Origin: Cellulomonas hominis
GTDB taxonomy: Bacteria > Actinomycetota > Actinomycetes > Actinomycetales > Cellulomonadaceae
Direction: 5' to 3'
Length of the DNA stretch: 64,000 nt
NCBI RefSeq assembly: GCF_014201095.1
Contig: NZ_JACHDN010000001.1
Coordinates: 1,550,001-1,614,000 of the forward strand
Shown: in pieces, positions 16,226-24,586 of the stretch
How the letters are laid out: every line of letters starts with the position of its first letter
Numbering within the stretch: the stretch's first letter is position 1
Notes under the pieces: model-generated
Told to the model about the DNA's origin: nothing
The model's input: only the letters and a program-made list of their open reading frames with translations
The model's database searches: none
Made by a program: the position numbers and the translations under genes

Positions 16226-16290
16226 CGCGCTTGCCCTTCGCTCGTTCCTCGCAGGTCGGGCACAGCACGGCGCCTCCGCAGCTCCCGCAT
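16222..16290 (-). CDS. 22-codon basic mini-ORF bridging narG and narH
   Basis: In the 64-bp gap between narG and narH, an ATG at 16290 overlaps the narG stop as TGATG and is preceded by GGAGG within the end of narG. It opens a 22-codon frame, MRELRRRRAVPDLRGTSEGQ plus AR, which ends in TGA overlapping the narH ATG (ATGA). Ribosomes finishing narG could thus translate through to narH without leaving the message. The peptide is very basic and has no recognised family. The overlaps at both ends make a coupling role likely; a function for the peptide itself is unproven. Confidence 0.55.
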   Translation of the reverse strand: MRELRRRRAVPDLRGTSEGQAR

Positions 16291-19200
16291 CAGTACTGCA
16301 CCTCCTGCGAGCGCCGCCGGATGACGGTCATCTCGTCGCGCTGGTTGCCCGTCGGGCCGTAGTAGTTGAAGGCGTAGGTGAGCTGTGCGTAGCCGCCCAG
16401 CAGGTGGGAGGGCTTGAGCAGGATCGCCGTCAGCGCATTGTGGATGCCGCCGCGCCTGCCGGAGGCCTCGGCCTTCGGGACGTCGATGTTCCGGTCCTTC
16501 GAGTGGTACATGTACGCGGTGCCGGTGGGCATCCGGTGCGAGACCACGGCCCGGGCGACGACGACGCCGTTGCGGTTGACGCCCTCGATCCAGTCGTTGT
16601 CCTCGATCCCGGCCGCCTCGGCGTCCGCGACCGACATCCAGATGGTGGGGCCGCCGCGGGAGAGCGCGAGCATGTACGGGTTGTCCTGGAACTGCGAGTG
16701 CATCGACCACTTGGAGTGCGGGGTCAGGTACCGCACGGTGACCTCGGCGCCGCCGACCCCGGACGAGGGCCGGCCGAAGTGCCGCGCCATGTCCAGCGGC
16801 GGCCGGTACGCGGGCAGCTGCTCCCCGAGGTCCGCGAGCCAGTCGTGGTCGAGGAAGAAGTGCTGCCGCCCGGTGAGGGTGTGCCAGGGCTTGGACCGCT
16901 CGGTGTTGATGACGAACGGCGAGTACCGCCGGCCGCCGTGCTCCGAGCCGGACCACTCGTAGGACGTGAACACCGGCTGCGGGCCGGTCAGGGTCTGCGC
17001 GAACGTCACCTGCCGGTCGCGGTTCTCCTCCGAGAGGTCGGACAGCTGCTTGCCGACCCGCTTCTCCAGCGCCTGGAACCCCGCGTGCGCCACGTGCCCG
17101 TTGGTGGTGCCGGACAGCGCGAGGATCGCCTCGCAGACGTGCGCGGCGGTGTCGAGCACGGGCCGGCCCGCGGCCACGCCCTCCTCGCGCCGGCCGTTGG
17201 CCTTGAGCAGGTGCTCGACGGCCTGCTCCGGCACGACCGTCACGCCCTTGGTCGTCGTGCCGACCGTGGAGATCAGCGGGCCGAGCGCGCGCATCTTCTC
17301 GCCGATCGCGGCGTAGTCCCGCTCGATGACGACCAGGCGCGGCATCGTCACGCCCGGGATCGGGTCGCACTCGCCGGCCTTCCAGTCGCGGGCGACGCCC
17401 CCGGGCTGGGCCATCTCGTCGGGGGTGTCGTGGGTCAGCGGCGCGGCGATGACGTCGGTCCGCCTCCCCAGGTGCACGGCACCGAGCTGGGCGACCTTGT
17501 CCGCCAGGCCGGCGAACGCGTCGTGGTCGGTCCGGGCCTGCCACGGCGGGGCGATCGCCGCGTTGAGCGCGTGCACGAACGGGTGCATGTCCGTGGTCGA
17601 GATGTCCTGCTTCTCGTACCAGGTGGCCGCCGGCAGCACGATGTCCGAGAACAGCGACGTGGACGTCATCCGGAAGTCGATGTTCGTCAGCAGGTCGAGC
17701 TTGCCCTCGGGGGCCTGCTCCCGCCACGTGACGTCCGTCGGCCGCCGGTCCTCGGGGGCCTCGGTGGCGCGCAGCGCGTTGTCCGCGCCGAGCAGGTGCT
17801 TGATGAAGTACTCGTTGCCCTTGGCGGAGTTGCCGATGAGGTTGGCCCGCCAGACGGTGAGCACGCGCGGCACGTTGTGCGGGGCGTCCGGGTCCTCGAG
17901 CGCGAACTTGAGCCGCCCGGCCTTGAGCTCCTCGACGACGTGGTCCGGCACCGGGGTGCCGGCCGCGGCGGCCTCGTCGCACAGGTCGAGCGGGTTCCGG
18001 TCGAAGCCCGGGTGGCCGGGCGTCCAGCCCATCCGGGTGGCCTGCGCGAGGCAGTCCATCATCGTGCGGCCGGACATCGTGCCCGGGCCGGCCGGCGACG
18101 CGAGCTCGTCCGGGCCGAAGCCGTCGTACCGCCACTGGTCGGTCGCGACGTACCAGAACGCCGTGCCCGCCATGTGCCGGGTCGGCCGCTGCCAGTCGAG
18201 CGCGAACGACAGGTGCTGCTGCCCGGTCACCGGGCGGGCCTTCTCCTGGCCGACGTAGTGCGCCCAGCCGCCGCCGTTCACGCCCTGGCAGCCCGTGAGC
18301 GTGAGCAGCGCGATGAACGTCCGGTAGATGGTGTCCGAGTGGTACCAGTGGTTCGTCCCGGCGCCCATGATGATCATCGAGCGGCCGCGGGTCTGCTCCG
18401 CGTTGCGGGCGAACTCCCGGGCGATCCGGGTGCACTGCTCGGCGGGGACGCCGGTGATCGCGGCCTGCCATGCCGGGGTGCCCGGGGACTCCGCGTCGTC
18501 GTATCCGGTGGGCCAGGTGCCGGGCAGGCCGTCCCGCCCGACGCCGTACTGCGCGAGCATGAGGTCCAGCACGGTCGTCACCAGCCGGCCGCCGACCACG
18601 CGGGCCGGGACGCCGCGGTCGACGACCCCGCCGCCCTCGGTCTCGCCGACGTCGAACCGCGGGAGCCGCACCACGACGCCCGATGCCGCCGCGTCGCCGT
18701 GCAGGGTGAGCACGGGCTCGACGTCGCCGAGGTCGAGGTTCCACCGGCCGACGCCCTCATCCGTCCAGCGGTCCGCGAGGGTGCCCGCGGGGACGGTCGG
18801 CTCGCCGGTGGCCGCGTCGAGCACGACGGGCCGGAACTCGGGGCGGGCACCGAGGGCACCGCGCGCGCCGGTCGCCTCGCCGGCCAGGTCCGCCGCCGTG
18901 AGGAACTTCGCGGCCCGGTACGTGCCGTCCGCCCCGGGCTCGAGCGTGATGAGGAACGGCGCGTCGGTGAACCGCCGCACGTAGTCCGTGAAGTACGGGA
19001 CCTGCCGGTCGCGGTGGAACTCCGCGAGGATCACGTGCCCCATGGCGAGCGCGAGGGCGCCGTCCGTGCCGGGGGCCGGGGCCATCCAGTCGTCGGCGAA
19101 CTTCACGTTGTCCGCGTAGTCCGGGCTGACCGCGACGACCTTCGTGCCCTTGTACCGGACCTCCGCGAGCCAGTGCGCGTCCGGGGTCCGGGTCACCGGG

Positions 19201-20015
19201 ACGTTGGAGCCCCACATCATCAGGTAGCCGGCGTTCCACCAGTCGCCCGACTCCGGGACGTCGGTCTGGTCGCCCCACACCTGCGGGCTGGCCGGGGGCA
19301 GGTCGGCGTACCAGTCGTAGAAGCTCAGCAGGGTCCCGCCGATCAGCGACAGGAACCGGGTGCCGGCCGCGAACGACGCCATCGACATCGCGGGGATCGG
19401 CGTGAAGCCCACGCAGCGGTCGGGGCCGTAGGACTTGATAGTGTGCACGTGGGCGGCGGCCATGATCTCGGTCGCCAGGTCCCAGTCGGCGCGGACGAAG
19501 CCGCCGGTGCCGCGGGCGCGCTTGTAGATCGTCGCCTTGAGCGGGCTCTCCACGATCTCGGCCCAGGCCAGCACCGGGTCGCCGAGCCGGCAGCGGGCGT
19601 CGAGGTAGAGGTCCAGCAGCACGCCGCGGATGTACGGGTAGCGCACCCGGGACGGCGAGTACGTGTACCAGCTGAACGACGCGCCGCGGGGGCAGCCGCG
19701 GGGCTCGTACTCCGGGCTGTCCGGGCCGGTCGTCGGGTAGTCGGTGCCCTGGTGCTCCCAGGTGATGAGCCCGTCCTTGACGTACACGTCCCAGGCGCAC
19801 GACCCGGTGCAGTTCACGCCGTGGGTGGACCGCACCACCTTGTCGTGGGCCCACCGCTGCCGGTAGAAGGTGTCCCAGTCGGAGTCGTCGGTCTCGACCA
19901 GCGCGTGCGCGCTGTCGAGCATCTCGGAACCCCCGAGGCGGCCCCGGGCGGCGAGGAGGCCGCGGAGCATCGGGGACGGGCCGGCGGAGTGACCGGCGGG
20001 GGCGTCGGTGGTCAT
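16290..20015 (-). CDS. narG: Respiratory nitrate reductase alpha subunit
   Basis: 1241-residue molybdopterin enzyme reducing nitrate to nitrite. There is no Tat signal, so it is the cytoplasm-facing Nar type. The FS0 cluster ligands are His65, Cys69 and Cys73 (THGVNCTGSCAW) and Cys108 (EPRGCPRGASFSW). Conserved Mo-bis-MGD segments include LIGGTLLSFYDWYADLPPAS, WNAGYLMMWGSNVPVTRTPD, MGAGTNHWYHSDTIYRTFIA, SLFSDIVLPAATWYEKQDIS and YLTPHSKWSMHSQFQDNPYM. Length is as usual for NarG. First gene of narGHJI, with RBS GAGGAGCACGCTGC before the ATG, divergent from an HTH regulator. Confidence 0.97.
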   Translation of the reverse strand: MTTDAPAGHSAGPSPMLRGLLAARGRLGGSEMLDSAHALVETDDSDWDTFYRQRWAHDKVVRSTHGVNCTGSCAWDVYVKDGLITWEHQGTDYPTTGPDSPEYEPRGCPRGASFSWYTYSPSRVRYPYIRGVLLDLYLDARCRLGDPVLAWAEIVESPLKATIYKRARGTGGFVRADWDLATEIMAAAHVHTIKSYGPDRCVGFTPIPAMSMASFAAGTRFLSLIGGTLLSFYDWYADLPPASPQVWGDQTDVPESGDWWNAGYLMMWGSNVPVTRTPDAHWLAEVRYKGTKVVAVSPDYADNVKFADDWMAPAPGTDGALALAMGHVILAEFHRDRQVPYFTDYVRRFTDAPFLITLEPGADGTYRAAKFLTAADLAGEATGARGALGARPEFRPVVLDAATGEPTVPAGTLADRWTDEGVGRWNLDLGDVEPVLTLHGDAAASGVVVRLPRFDVGETEGGGVVDRGVPARVVGGRLVTTVLDLMLAQYGVGRDGLPGTWPTGYDDAESPGTPAWQAAITGVPAEQCTRIAREFARNAEQTRGRSMIIMGAGTNHWYHSDTIYRTFIALLTLTGCQGVNGGGWAHYVGQEKARPVTGQQHLSFALDWQRPTRHMAGTAFWYVATDQWRYDGFGPDELASPAGPGTMSGRTMMDCLAQATRMGWTPGHPGFDRNPLDLCDEAAAAGTPVPDHVVEELKAGRLKFALEDPDAPHNVPRVLTVWRANLIGNSAKGNEYFIKHLLGADNALRATEAPEDRRPTDVTWREQAPEGKLDLLTNIDFRMTSTSLFSDIVLPAATWYEKQDISTTDMHPFVHALNAAIAPPWQARTDHDAFAGLADKVAQLGAVHLGRRTDVIAAPLTHDTPDEMAQPGGVARDWKAGECDPIPGVTMPRLVVIERDYAAIGEKMRALGPLISTVGTTTKGVTVVPEQAVEHLLKANGRREEGVAAGRPVLDTAAHVCEAILALSGTTNGHVAHAGFQALEKRVGKQLSDLSEENRDRQVTFAQTLTGPQPVFTSYEWSGSEHGGRRYSPFVINTERSKPWHTLTGRQHFFLDHDWLADLGEQLPAYRPPLDMARHFGRPSSGVGGAEVTVRYLTPHSKWSMHSQFQDNPYMLALSRGGPTIWMSVADAEAAGIEDNDWIEGVNRNGVVVARAVVSHRMPTGTAYMYHSKDRNIDVPKAEASGRRGGIHNALTAILLKPSHLLGGYAQLTYAFNYYGPTGNQRDEMTVIRRRSQEVQY

Positions 20016-20042
20016 GCAGCGTGCTCCTCGGGGGCGGAGGTT

Positions 20043-20060
20043 GGGCCATGCTGGTGGCCC
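20043..20060. promoter_or_regulatory. Palindrome in the narG-regulator divergent promoter
   Basis: GGGCCA and TGGCCC flank a 6-nt spacer, a perfect 18-bp two-arm palindrome in the 89 bp between narG and the divergent HTH gene. It is a candidate operator for that regulator. No FNR-like TTGAT-n4-ATCAA box is visible here. Confidence 0.45.
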
Positions 20061-20104
20061 GGGGACGGACGTGGCGCGCGGGACGCGCTCAGGAGAGGAC
20101 GGCG

Positions 20105-20803
20105 ATGGCGGCGCAGGACCGGCGAGGGTTCGACGGCACCACCGGGACGGGTCAGCACGGCGGCTACCGCACGCGGGTCATCCAGCTGCTGCGGGACTCC
20201 CCCGTGCCGGTGTCCGTGCAGGACGCCGCCGACGCGATCGGCGCGACGCCCGGCATCGCCCGGTACCACCTGGAGTCCGTGGCCGACGCCGGCATGGCGG
20301 ACCGGGTGCGCCAGGAGCGCACGACCCGCGGCCGGCCGAAGGTGCTCTACCAGGGCACCCTGCCCAGCCAGACCCACGAGCGGGCGCAGGGCTACCGGCT
20401 GCTGGCCGAGGCGCTGACCTGCACGCTCGCCGCGGGGCTGCCCGACCCGGCCGGCACGCTCTACGAGGTCGGCCGCGCCTGGGGCGCCCGGCTGGTGTAC
20501 CCGACGGCCGCCACGGCGGGCCCGGTGCCCGCGGTCGTCGCGAAGCTCGAGGCGCTGTGGTTCGCCCCCGAGCTGCTGCCCGACGGCACCCTGCTGCTGC
20601 ACCACTGCCCGTTCACCGCGGCGGTCCGGGAGCACCCGGAGGCCGTGCGGGCGGTGCACCGGGGCCTGCTGGACGGCGCGCTGCACGCCCTGGGCGCCGC
20701 CGAGCGGGTGGTCGAGATGACCCCGCTCGACGGCGACCACGGCTGGACCGTGCGGCTCGCCCGGGAGCATCAGGACCGCGCCTCCGCGCCCGGCCGCGCG
20801 TAG
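20105..20803 (+). CDS. Winged-HTH regulator, probable nar regulator
   Basis: 232-residue ArsR/HTH_20-like regulator. The winged helix reads YRTRVIQLLRDSPVPVSVQD, AADAIGATPGIARYHLESVA and RTTRGRPKVLYQGTLPSQ. The C-terminal 140 residues form a sensor-like region with CTLAAGLPDP and LLHHCPFTAAVREHPEAV, the HHCPF motif resembling a ligand- or metal-binding site in related regulators. It is divergent from narG and its 3' end overlaps narK by 34 bp, so it is embedded in the nitrate cluster and likely controls it. ATG at 20105 follows AGGAGAGG. Confidence 0.82.
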   Translation: MAAQDRRGFDGTTGTGQHGGYRTRVIQLLRDSPVPVSVQDAADAIGATPGIARYHLESVADAGMADRVRQERTTRGRPKVLYQGTLPSQTHERAQGYRLLAEALTCTLAAGLPDPAGTLYEVGRAWGARLVYPTAATAGPVPAVVAKLEALWFAPELLPDGTLLLHHCPFTAAVREHPEAVRAVHRGLLDGALHALGAAERVVEMTPLDGDHGWTVRLAREHQDRASAPGRA

Positions 20804-22107
20804 TAGTACCAGGCCAGCGCCGCGCAGAGCAGCGCGTACACCAGCACCCCCGCGAACACGGCCGTCCGCGGCAGGTAGTTGAAGGCCATGGAGAACAGGA
20901 ACGGGCCGAACGCGGCGATCGCGGCCGTCCAGCCGATCACGCCGCCGGCCTGGCGGGCCGGGAAGATCATCGGCATCTGCTTGAACGTCGAGGCGTTGCC
21001 GATGCCGGCGAAGAAGAAGATCAGCACCATGCCGGTCATGAAGATGCCCAGGCTGGGCTCGTCGCCGGCGACGACCTGCCCGTAGAGGACGACGCCCGCC
21101 GAGGCCGCCATGCCGATGCCGGACACCACGGTCCAGACGGCGCCGCCGAACCGGTCGCACAGCGGGCCCCAGCAGATCCGGGCCAGCGAGCCGACCAGCG
21201 CGCCGAGGAACACGAACTTCAGGTAGCCCGGGCCGAACTGCGTCTTGAGCAGCATGCCGAACGTGCCGGCCAGGCCCGAGAACATCCCGAAGGTCATGAC
21301 GTACTGCAGGGTCATGATCCAGGTGTGCTTGTTGGAGAAGATGTCGAACTGCTGGCGCAGGTTGGCCTTCACCGGGACGGACGTCAGCAGCGTCCAGGCG
21401 AGCACCAGGCCGACCACCGCGAACGGGATGAAGATCAGGCCGGGGTTCTGCAGCCACACGTCCTTGGTGGTGCCGTCGTCCGCGACGGACACCTGGCCGG
21501 CGATCCCGAACAGGCCGAAGCCGATGGCCCACGGCACGACGAACTGGACGACCGAGACGCCGAAGTTGCCGAGGCCCGCCTGCAGGCCGAGCGCCGTGCC
21601 CTGCATCCGCTTCGGGAAGAAGTACGACGTCGACGGCATGTAGCCGGAGAACACGCCGCCGCCGAGGCCGGCCGCGAGCGCCAGCGCCACGAGCAGCGCG
21701 TACGAGGGCTGCTCCGGCAGCATGACGACCCAGGTCCACCCGGCGAACGGGATGAGCATGAGCAGCGCGGACAGCGTGAGCATCTTCCGCGTGCCCATGA
21801 GCGGCGGCAGGGTCATCCACACCAGGCGGAGCGCGCCGCCGGTGAGGCCCGGCATCGCGAGCAGCCAGTACGACTGGCTCTCCGAGAGGTCCCAGCCGGT
21901 CAGTGTGCCCAGCGTCGGGATGAGCGCCCCGGGCAGGTACCAGATGACGAACGCCAGCAGCAGGTTGATCGTCGTGACCCACAAGGTCGTCCAGGCGGTC
22001 CGGCTGTCCCAGCGTGCGGGGTCCTGCGGGTCCCAGCCGACCAGGTCGCGTCGGCTGTCGGCGGTGACCGTCACGGTGGCGACGGTCGGCGCGGTCTCGG
22101 TGGCCAT
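20770..22107 (-). CDS. narK: Nitrate/nitrite MFS transporter
   Basis: 445-residue 12-helix transporter of the NNP family, moving nitrate in and/or nitrite out. Signature segments are GGGVFSGYMPSTSYFFPKRM then GTALGLQAGLGNFGVSVVQF (first nitrate signature) and FFFAGIGNASTFKQMPMIFP then GVIGWTAAIAAFGPFLFSM (second). The N-terminal 35 residues are cytoplasmic. RBS GAGGAG precedes the ATG at 22107. Its last 34 bp overlap the convergent HTH gene, so opposing transcription could influence both. It is transcribed in the same direction as narGHJI but separated from it by the regulator. Confidence 0.95.
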   Translation of the reverse strand: MATETAPTVATVTVTADSRRDLVGWDPQDPARWDSRTAWTTLWVTTINLLLAFVIWYLPGALIPTLGTLTGWDLSESQSYWLLAMPGLTGGALRLVWMTLPPLMGTRKMLTLSALLMLIPFAGWTWVVMLPEQPSYALLVALALAAGLGGGVFSGYMPSTSYFFPKRMQGTALGLQAGLGNFGVSVVQFVVPWAIGFGLFGIAGQVSVADDGTTKDVWLQNPGLIFIPFAVVGLVLAWTLLTSVPVKANLRQQFDIFSNKHTWIMTLQYVMTFGMFSGLAGTFGMLLKTQFGPGYLKFVFLGALVGSLARICWGPLCDRFGGAVWTVVSGIGMAASAGVVLYGQVVAGDEPSLGIFMTGMVLIFFFAGIGNASTFKQMPMIFPARQAGGVIGWTAAIAAFGPFLFSMAFNYLPRTAVFAGVLVYALLCAALAWYYYARPGAEARS

Positions 22108-22482
22108 CGGGGATGCTCCTCGGTGAACAAGTAGGTGACCGGGAACTTATGGAGCCGTTTCACGAGGGGGCGTGGCCTTGGTCCCAGCGGCGGGGGACCC
22201 CGCCGGGCGGGGGCGGCGGGGGCGTTCCGGAGGGTCGTCGGGGCGCTCCGGAGGGCGGCGCAGTTCTCACGCAACAATGCGCGCGCGGGACGGCGGACCT
22301 GCCGCCGGGGAGGCCGGTCGCCGGCATTTCCCCGGGAGAATCCGGGCGGCAGCGCGCGCGGGGCGGCGGTGCCGCGTTGGTCACGATCAGGTAACGATGC
22401 GCAGATGAGGGTTCCCTTCGTCGCGCCGACGTGCGGGTGGACCGGCTGGTCCGGGCCCGCGCCGCGTGCCAGGCTCGACGCC
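22108..22482. other. 375-bp gene-free region upstream of narK
   Basis: Separates the divergent narK and YciO-like genes. It contains long G- and C-runs (for example 22190-22225) that can pair, and the only AT-rich spot, around 22140-22150, may hold the narK promoter. Open frames here are short, of one-sided composition and resemble no family. No FNR- or NarL-like site could be picked out with confidence. Confidence 0.6.
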
Positions 22483-23103
22483 ATGGCCCGGTACTTCGAC
22501 GTCCACCCCCACGACCCGCAGGCCCGGGCGGTCGGCCAGCTCGTCGCCCTGCTCCGCGACGACGCCCTCATCGCCTACCCCACCGACTCCGGCTACGCGC
22601 TCGGCTGCCGCATGGACAGCCACACCGGCGCCGACCGCATCCGGGCGATCCGGCACCTCGGCGACAAGCACCACTTCACGCTGATGTGCGCCGACTTCGC
22701 GCAGCTCGGGCAGCTCGTGCGACTGGACAACGCACCGTTCCGGGCGATCAAGGCCGCGACGCCCGGGCCGTACACGTTCATCCTCCCGGCCACCAAGGAG
22801 GTGCCCCGGCGGCTCGCGCACCCGAAGAAGAAGACCGTCGGCGTGCGCATCCCGGACAGCCGGGTCGTGCAGGCGCTGCTGCGCGAGCTCGGGGAGCCGC
22901 TGCTGTCCTCGACGCTGATCCTCCCCGGCGAGACCGAGCCGCAGACCGACGGCTGGACGGTCAAGGAGGAGCTGGACCACGTGGTCGACGCCGTCGTGGA
23001 CGCGGGCGAGTGCGGCACCGAGCCGACCACCGTCGTGGACTGGTCGGAGGGCTACCCCGAGGTCGTCCGCGTGGGCGCGGGGGACCCGGACCGCTTCGCC
23101 TGA
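22483..23103 (+). CDS. Sua5/YciO/YrdC-family protein (YciO type)
   Basis: 206-residue protein related to the L-threonylcarbamoyladenylate synthases that start t6A tRNA modification. It includes ALIAYPTDSGYALGCRMDSH (nucleotide-binding motif PTxxxYxLG), RAIRHLGDKHHFTLMCADFA, ATPGPYTFILPATKEVPRRL and KTVGVRIPDSRVVQALLREL. The layout with HFTLMC after the KxR-like segment is closer to YciO than to the essential TsaC, so its exact function is uncertain. The ATG at 22483 is chosen since family similarity begins at once (MARYFDVHPHDPQARAV). Confidence 0.88.
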   Translation: MARYFDVHPHDPQARAVGQLVALLRDDALIAYPTDSGYALGCRMDSHTGADRIRAIRHLGDKHHFTLMCADFAQLGQLVRLDNAPFRAIKAATPGPYTFILPATKEVPRRLAHPKKKTVGVRIPDSRVVQALLRELGEPLLSSTLILPGETEPQTDGWTVKEELDHVVDAVVDAGECGTEPTTVVDWSEGYPEVVRVGAGDPDRFA

Positions 23104-23116
23104 ACCGACCCCTGAC

Positions 23117-23139
23117 TGATGTCAGACACGTGTAGTACA
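23117..23139. promoter_or_regulatory. Overlapping palindromes before the toxin-antitoxin pair
   Basis: TGATGTCA (23117-23124), ACACGTGT (23126-23133) and TGTAGTACA (23131-23139) lie in a locally AT-rich stretch immediately before the antitoxin GTG. Toxin-antitoxin complexes normally repress their own promoter, so this is the likely operator. The leader would be very short. Confidence 0.5.
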
Positions 23140-23147
23140 TTGACGTC

Positions 23148-23426
23148 GTGGACACCATCACCAAGCGCGAGCTGAACCAGCACACGGCGACGGTCCTCGC
23201 GCGCGTGGACGGCGGCGTCGAGATCATCATCACCGAGCGCGGACGCCCCCGCTGGCGGGTCTCCGGGTACACCGAGCCGGCCGGTGCCCTGGACCGGCTC
23301 CAGCGCGAGGGGCGGTACACACCACCGTCCTCCGAGCCCCTCGACTGGCCCGAGCACGGCGCCGGCGCGCCCATGGCGAGCAGCCGGGTCGACGAGCTGC
23401 TCGACGAGACCCGCGGTGAGCACTGA
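23148..23426 (+). CDS. Phd/YefM-type antitoxin
   Basis: 92-residue antitoxin. The N-terminal DNA-binding part reads MDTITKRELNQHTATVLARV then EIIITERGRPRWRVSGY, a Phd/YefM fold. The disordered C-terminal half (TPPSSEPLDWPEHG...SSRVDELLDETRG) would wrap around and neutralise the toxin. It is followed 2 bp later by a PIN-domain toxin, so the two are co-translated. Start GTG at 23148. Confidence 0.88.
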   Translation: MDTITKRELNQHTATVLARVDGGVEIIITERGRPRWRVSGYTEPAGALDRLQREGRYTPPSSEPLDWPEHGAGAPMASSRVDELLDETRGEH

Positions 23427-23428
23427 GG

Positions 23429-23815
23429 ATGACGTTCTACCTCGACTCGTCCGTGGCCCTGCGCGCCGTCCTCGACGTCCCGGAGCGCCCGCGCGTGCTG
23501 CACTGGGTCGACGCCCGCGCGGGCAAGCTCGTCTCCTCGCGCCTGCTGCGGACCGAGATCGTGCGCGTGCTGCGCCGCGAGAGGCTCCCGGTCAGTGCCG
23601 CCAGCCCGCTGCTGTCCCGGGTCGGGCTCGTGTCCCTCTCGGACGAGGTCGCCTCGGTCGCCGAATCGATCGAGCGGCACGTGAAGACGCTCGACGCCCT
23701 GCACCTCGCGACGGCTCTCGTGATCGGCGAGCCGGTCGTCGTCGTGACGCACGACGACACCATGGCGGCGGTGGCCGGGCACCTGGGGCTCGACGTCGAG
23801 CACCCGGTGACCTGA
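23429..23815 (+). CDS. vapC: VapC-family PIN-domain toxin
   Basis: 128-residue ribonuclease toxin. The acidic PIN-domain residues are Asp6 (FYLDSSVAL), Glu43 (LLRTEIVRV), Asp89 (KTLDALHLATAL) and Asp109-Asp110 (VVTHDDTM), which bind magnesium for cleavage of tRNA or rRNA targets. The start lies 2 bp after the antitoxin stop. Intact and of normal length, so the pair is likely functional. The RNA target cannot be deduced. Confidence 0.92.
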   Translation: MTFYLDSSVALRAVLDVPERPRVLHWVDARAGKLVSSRLLRTEIVRVLRRERLPVSAASPLLSRVGLVSLSDEVASVAESIERHVKTLDALHLATALVIGEPVVVVTHDDTMAAVAGHLGLDVEHPVT

Positions 23816-23817
23816 CC

Positions 23818-24573
23818 GTGCGCACCCCCGACGACCCCGCGTACCCCGCCGAGGCCGCGCCCGCCGCCGGGGACCTGGCCGCGCTGGACGGGGCCGTGGT
23901 CGAGTGCCGGGCGTGCCCCCGGCTCGTGGCCTGGCGGGAGCACGTGGCCACCGTGAAGCGCGCCGCCTACCGGGACCAGACGTACTGGGCCCGCCCGGCC
24001 CCGGGGTTCGGCGACCCCGACGCGGCGGTGCTCGTCGTCGGGCTGGCGCCCGCGGCGCACGGCGCGAACCGCACCGGCCGGATGTTCACCGGCGACCGGT
24101 CCGGGGACTTCCTGTTCGCGGCGATGCACCGCGTCGGGATGGCGTCGCAGCCGACGTCCACGCACGCCGGGGACGGGCTGACGCTCAGCGGGGTGCGGAT
24201 CACCGCGCCCGTGCACTGCGCGCCGCCCGACAACGCCCCGCTGCCCGAGGAGCGGCACCGCTGCGGAGCCTGGCTGGCGCGCGAGCTGGAGCTGGTGCGG
24301 CCGCGGGTCGCGGTGGTGCTCGGCGGGTTCGGCTGGGACGCGCTGCTGCGGACGCTCGCCGAGCAGGGCTGGGCGGTCCCGCGCCCCCGGCCGCGTTTCG
24401 CGCACGGAGCCGAGCAGATCCTCGAGCACCCCGGCGGCGCGACCCTCACCCTGCTGGGCTGCTTCCACGTCAGCCAGCAGAACACCTTCACGGGCCGCCT
24501 GACCCCGGAGATGCTGGACGCGGTGCTGCTCCGCGCCCGGGCGCTCGCCGGGGCCGGGGCCCAGCCGGCGTAG
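23818..24573 (+). CDS. Uracil-DNA glycosylase, family 5 (UdgB)
   Basis: 251-residue [4Fe-4S] glycosylase that removes uracil and other deaminated bases from DNA. The first two cluster ligands are Cys30 and Cys33 (ECRACPRLV). Motif A is VVGLAPAAHGANRTGRMFTG with Ala-Ala where family 4 has GEAPG; VHCAPPDNAPLPEERHRCGA gives further cysteines; motif C is CFHVSQQNTFTGRLTPEM. These fit family 5. The GTG at 23818 lies 2 bp after the vapC stop; a longer reading through vapC is a frame shadow. Co-transcription with the toxin-antitoxin pair is probably incidental. Confidence 0.9.
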   Translation: MRTPDDPAYPAEAAPAAGDLAALDGAVVECRACPRLVAWREHVATVKRAAYRDQTYWARPAPGFGDPDAAVLVVGLAPAAHGANRTGRMFTGDRSGDFLFAAMHRVGMASQPTSTHAGDGLTLSGVRITAPVHCAPPDNAPLPEERHRCGAWLARELELVRPRVAVVLGGFGWDALLRTLAEQGWAVPRPRPRFAHGAEQILEHPGGATLTLLGCFHVSQQNTFTGRLTPEMLDAVLLRARALAGAGAQPA

Positions 24574-24586
24574 CCGGCGCGCGCGG

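Noticed and set aside
16222..18744. Long open frame antisense or out of phase within narG (840 codons)
   Set aside because: Arg/Gly/Ala-rich with no family motifs; a by-product of GC-rich codon use inside narG. Only its last 23 codons, beyond narG, were kept as the bridging mini-ORF.
22190..22330. GC-rich hairpins upstream of narK as a riboswitch or ncRNA
   Set aside because: Pairing potential is general for such G/C-run sequence; no conserved riboswitch core or clear terminator was seen.
23284..24573. 429-codon frame running through vapC into the uracil-DNA glycosylase
   Set aside because: The first 178 codons are a frame shadow of the antitoxin and toxin; glycosylase similarity begins after the GTG at 23818.
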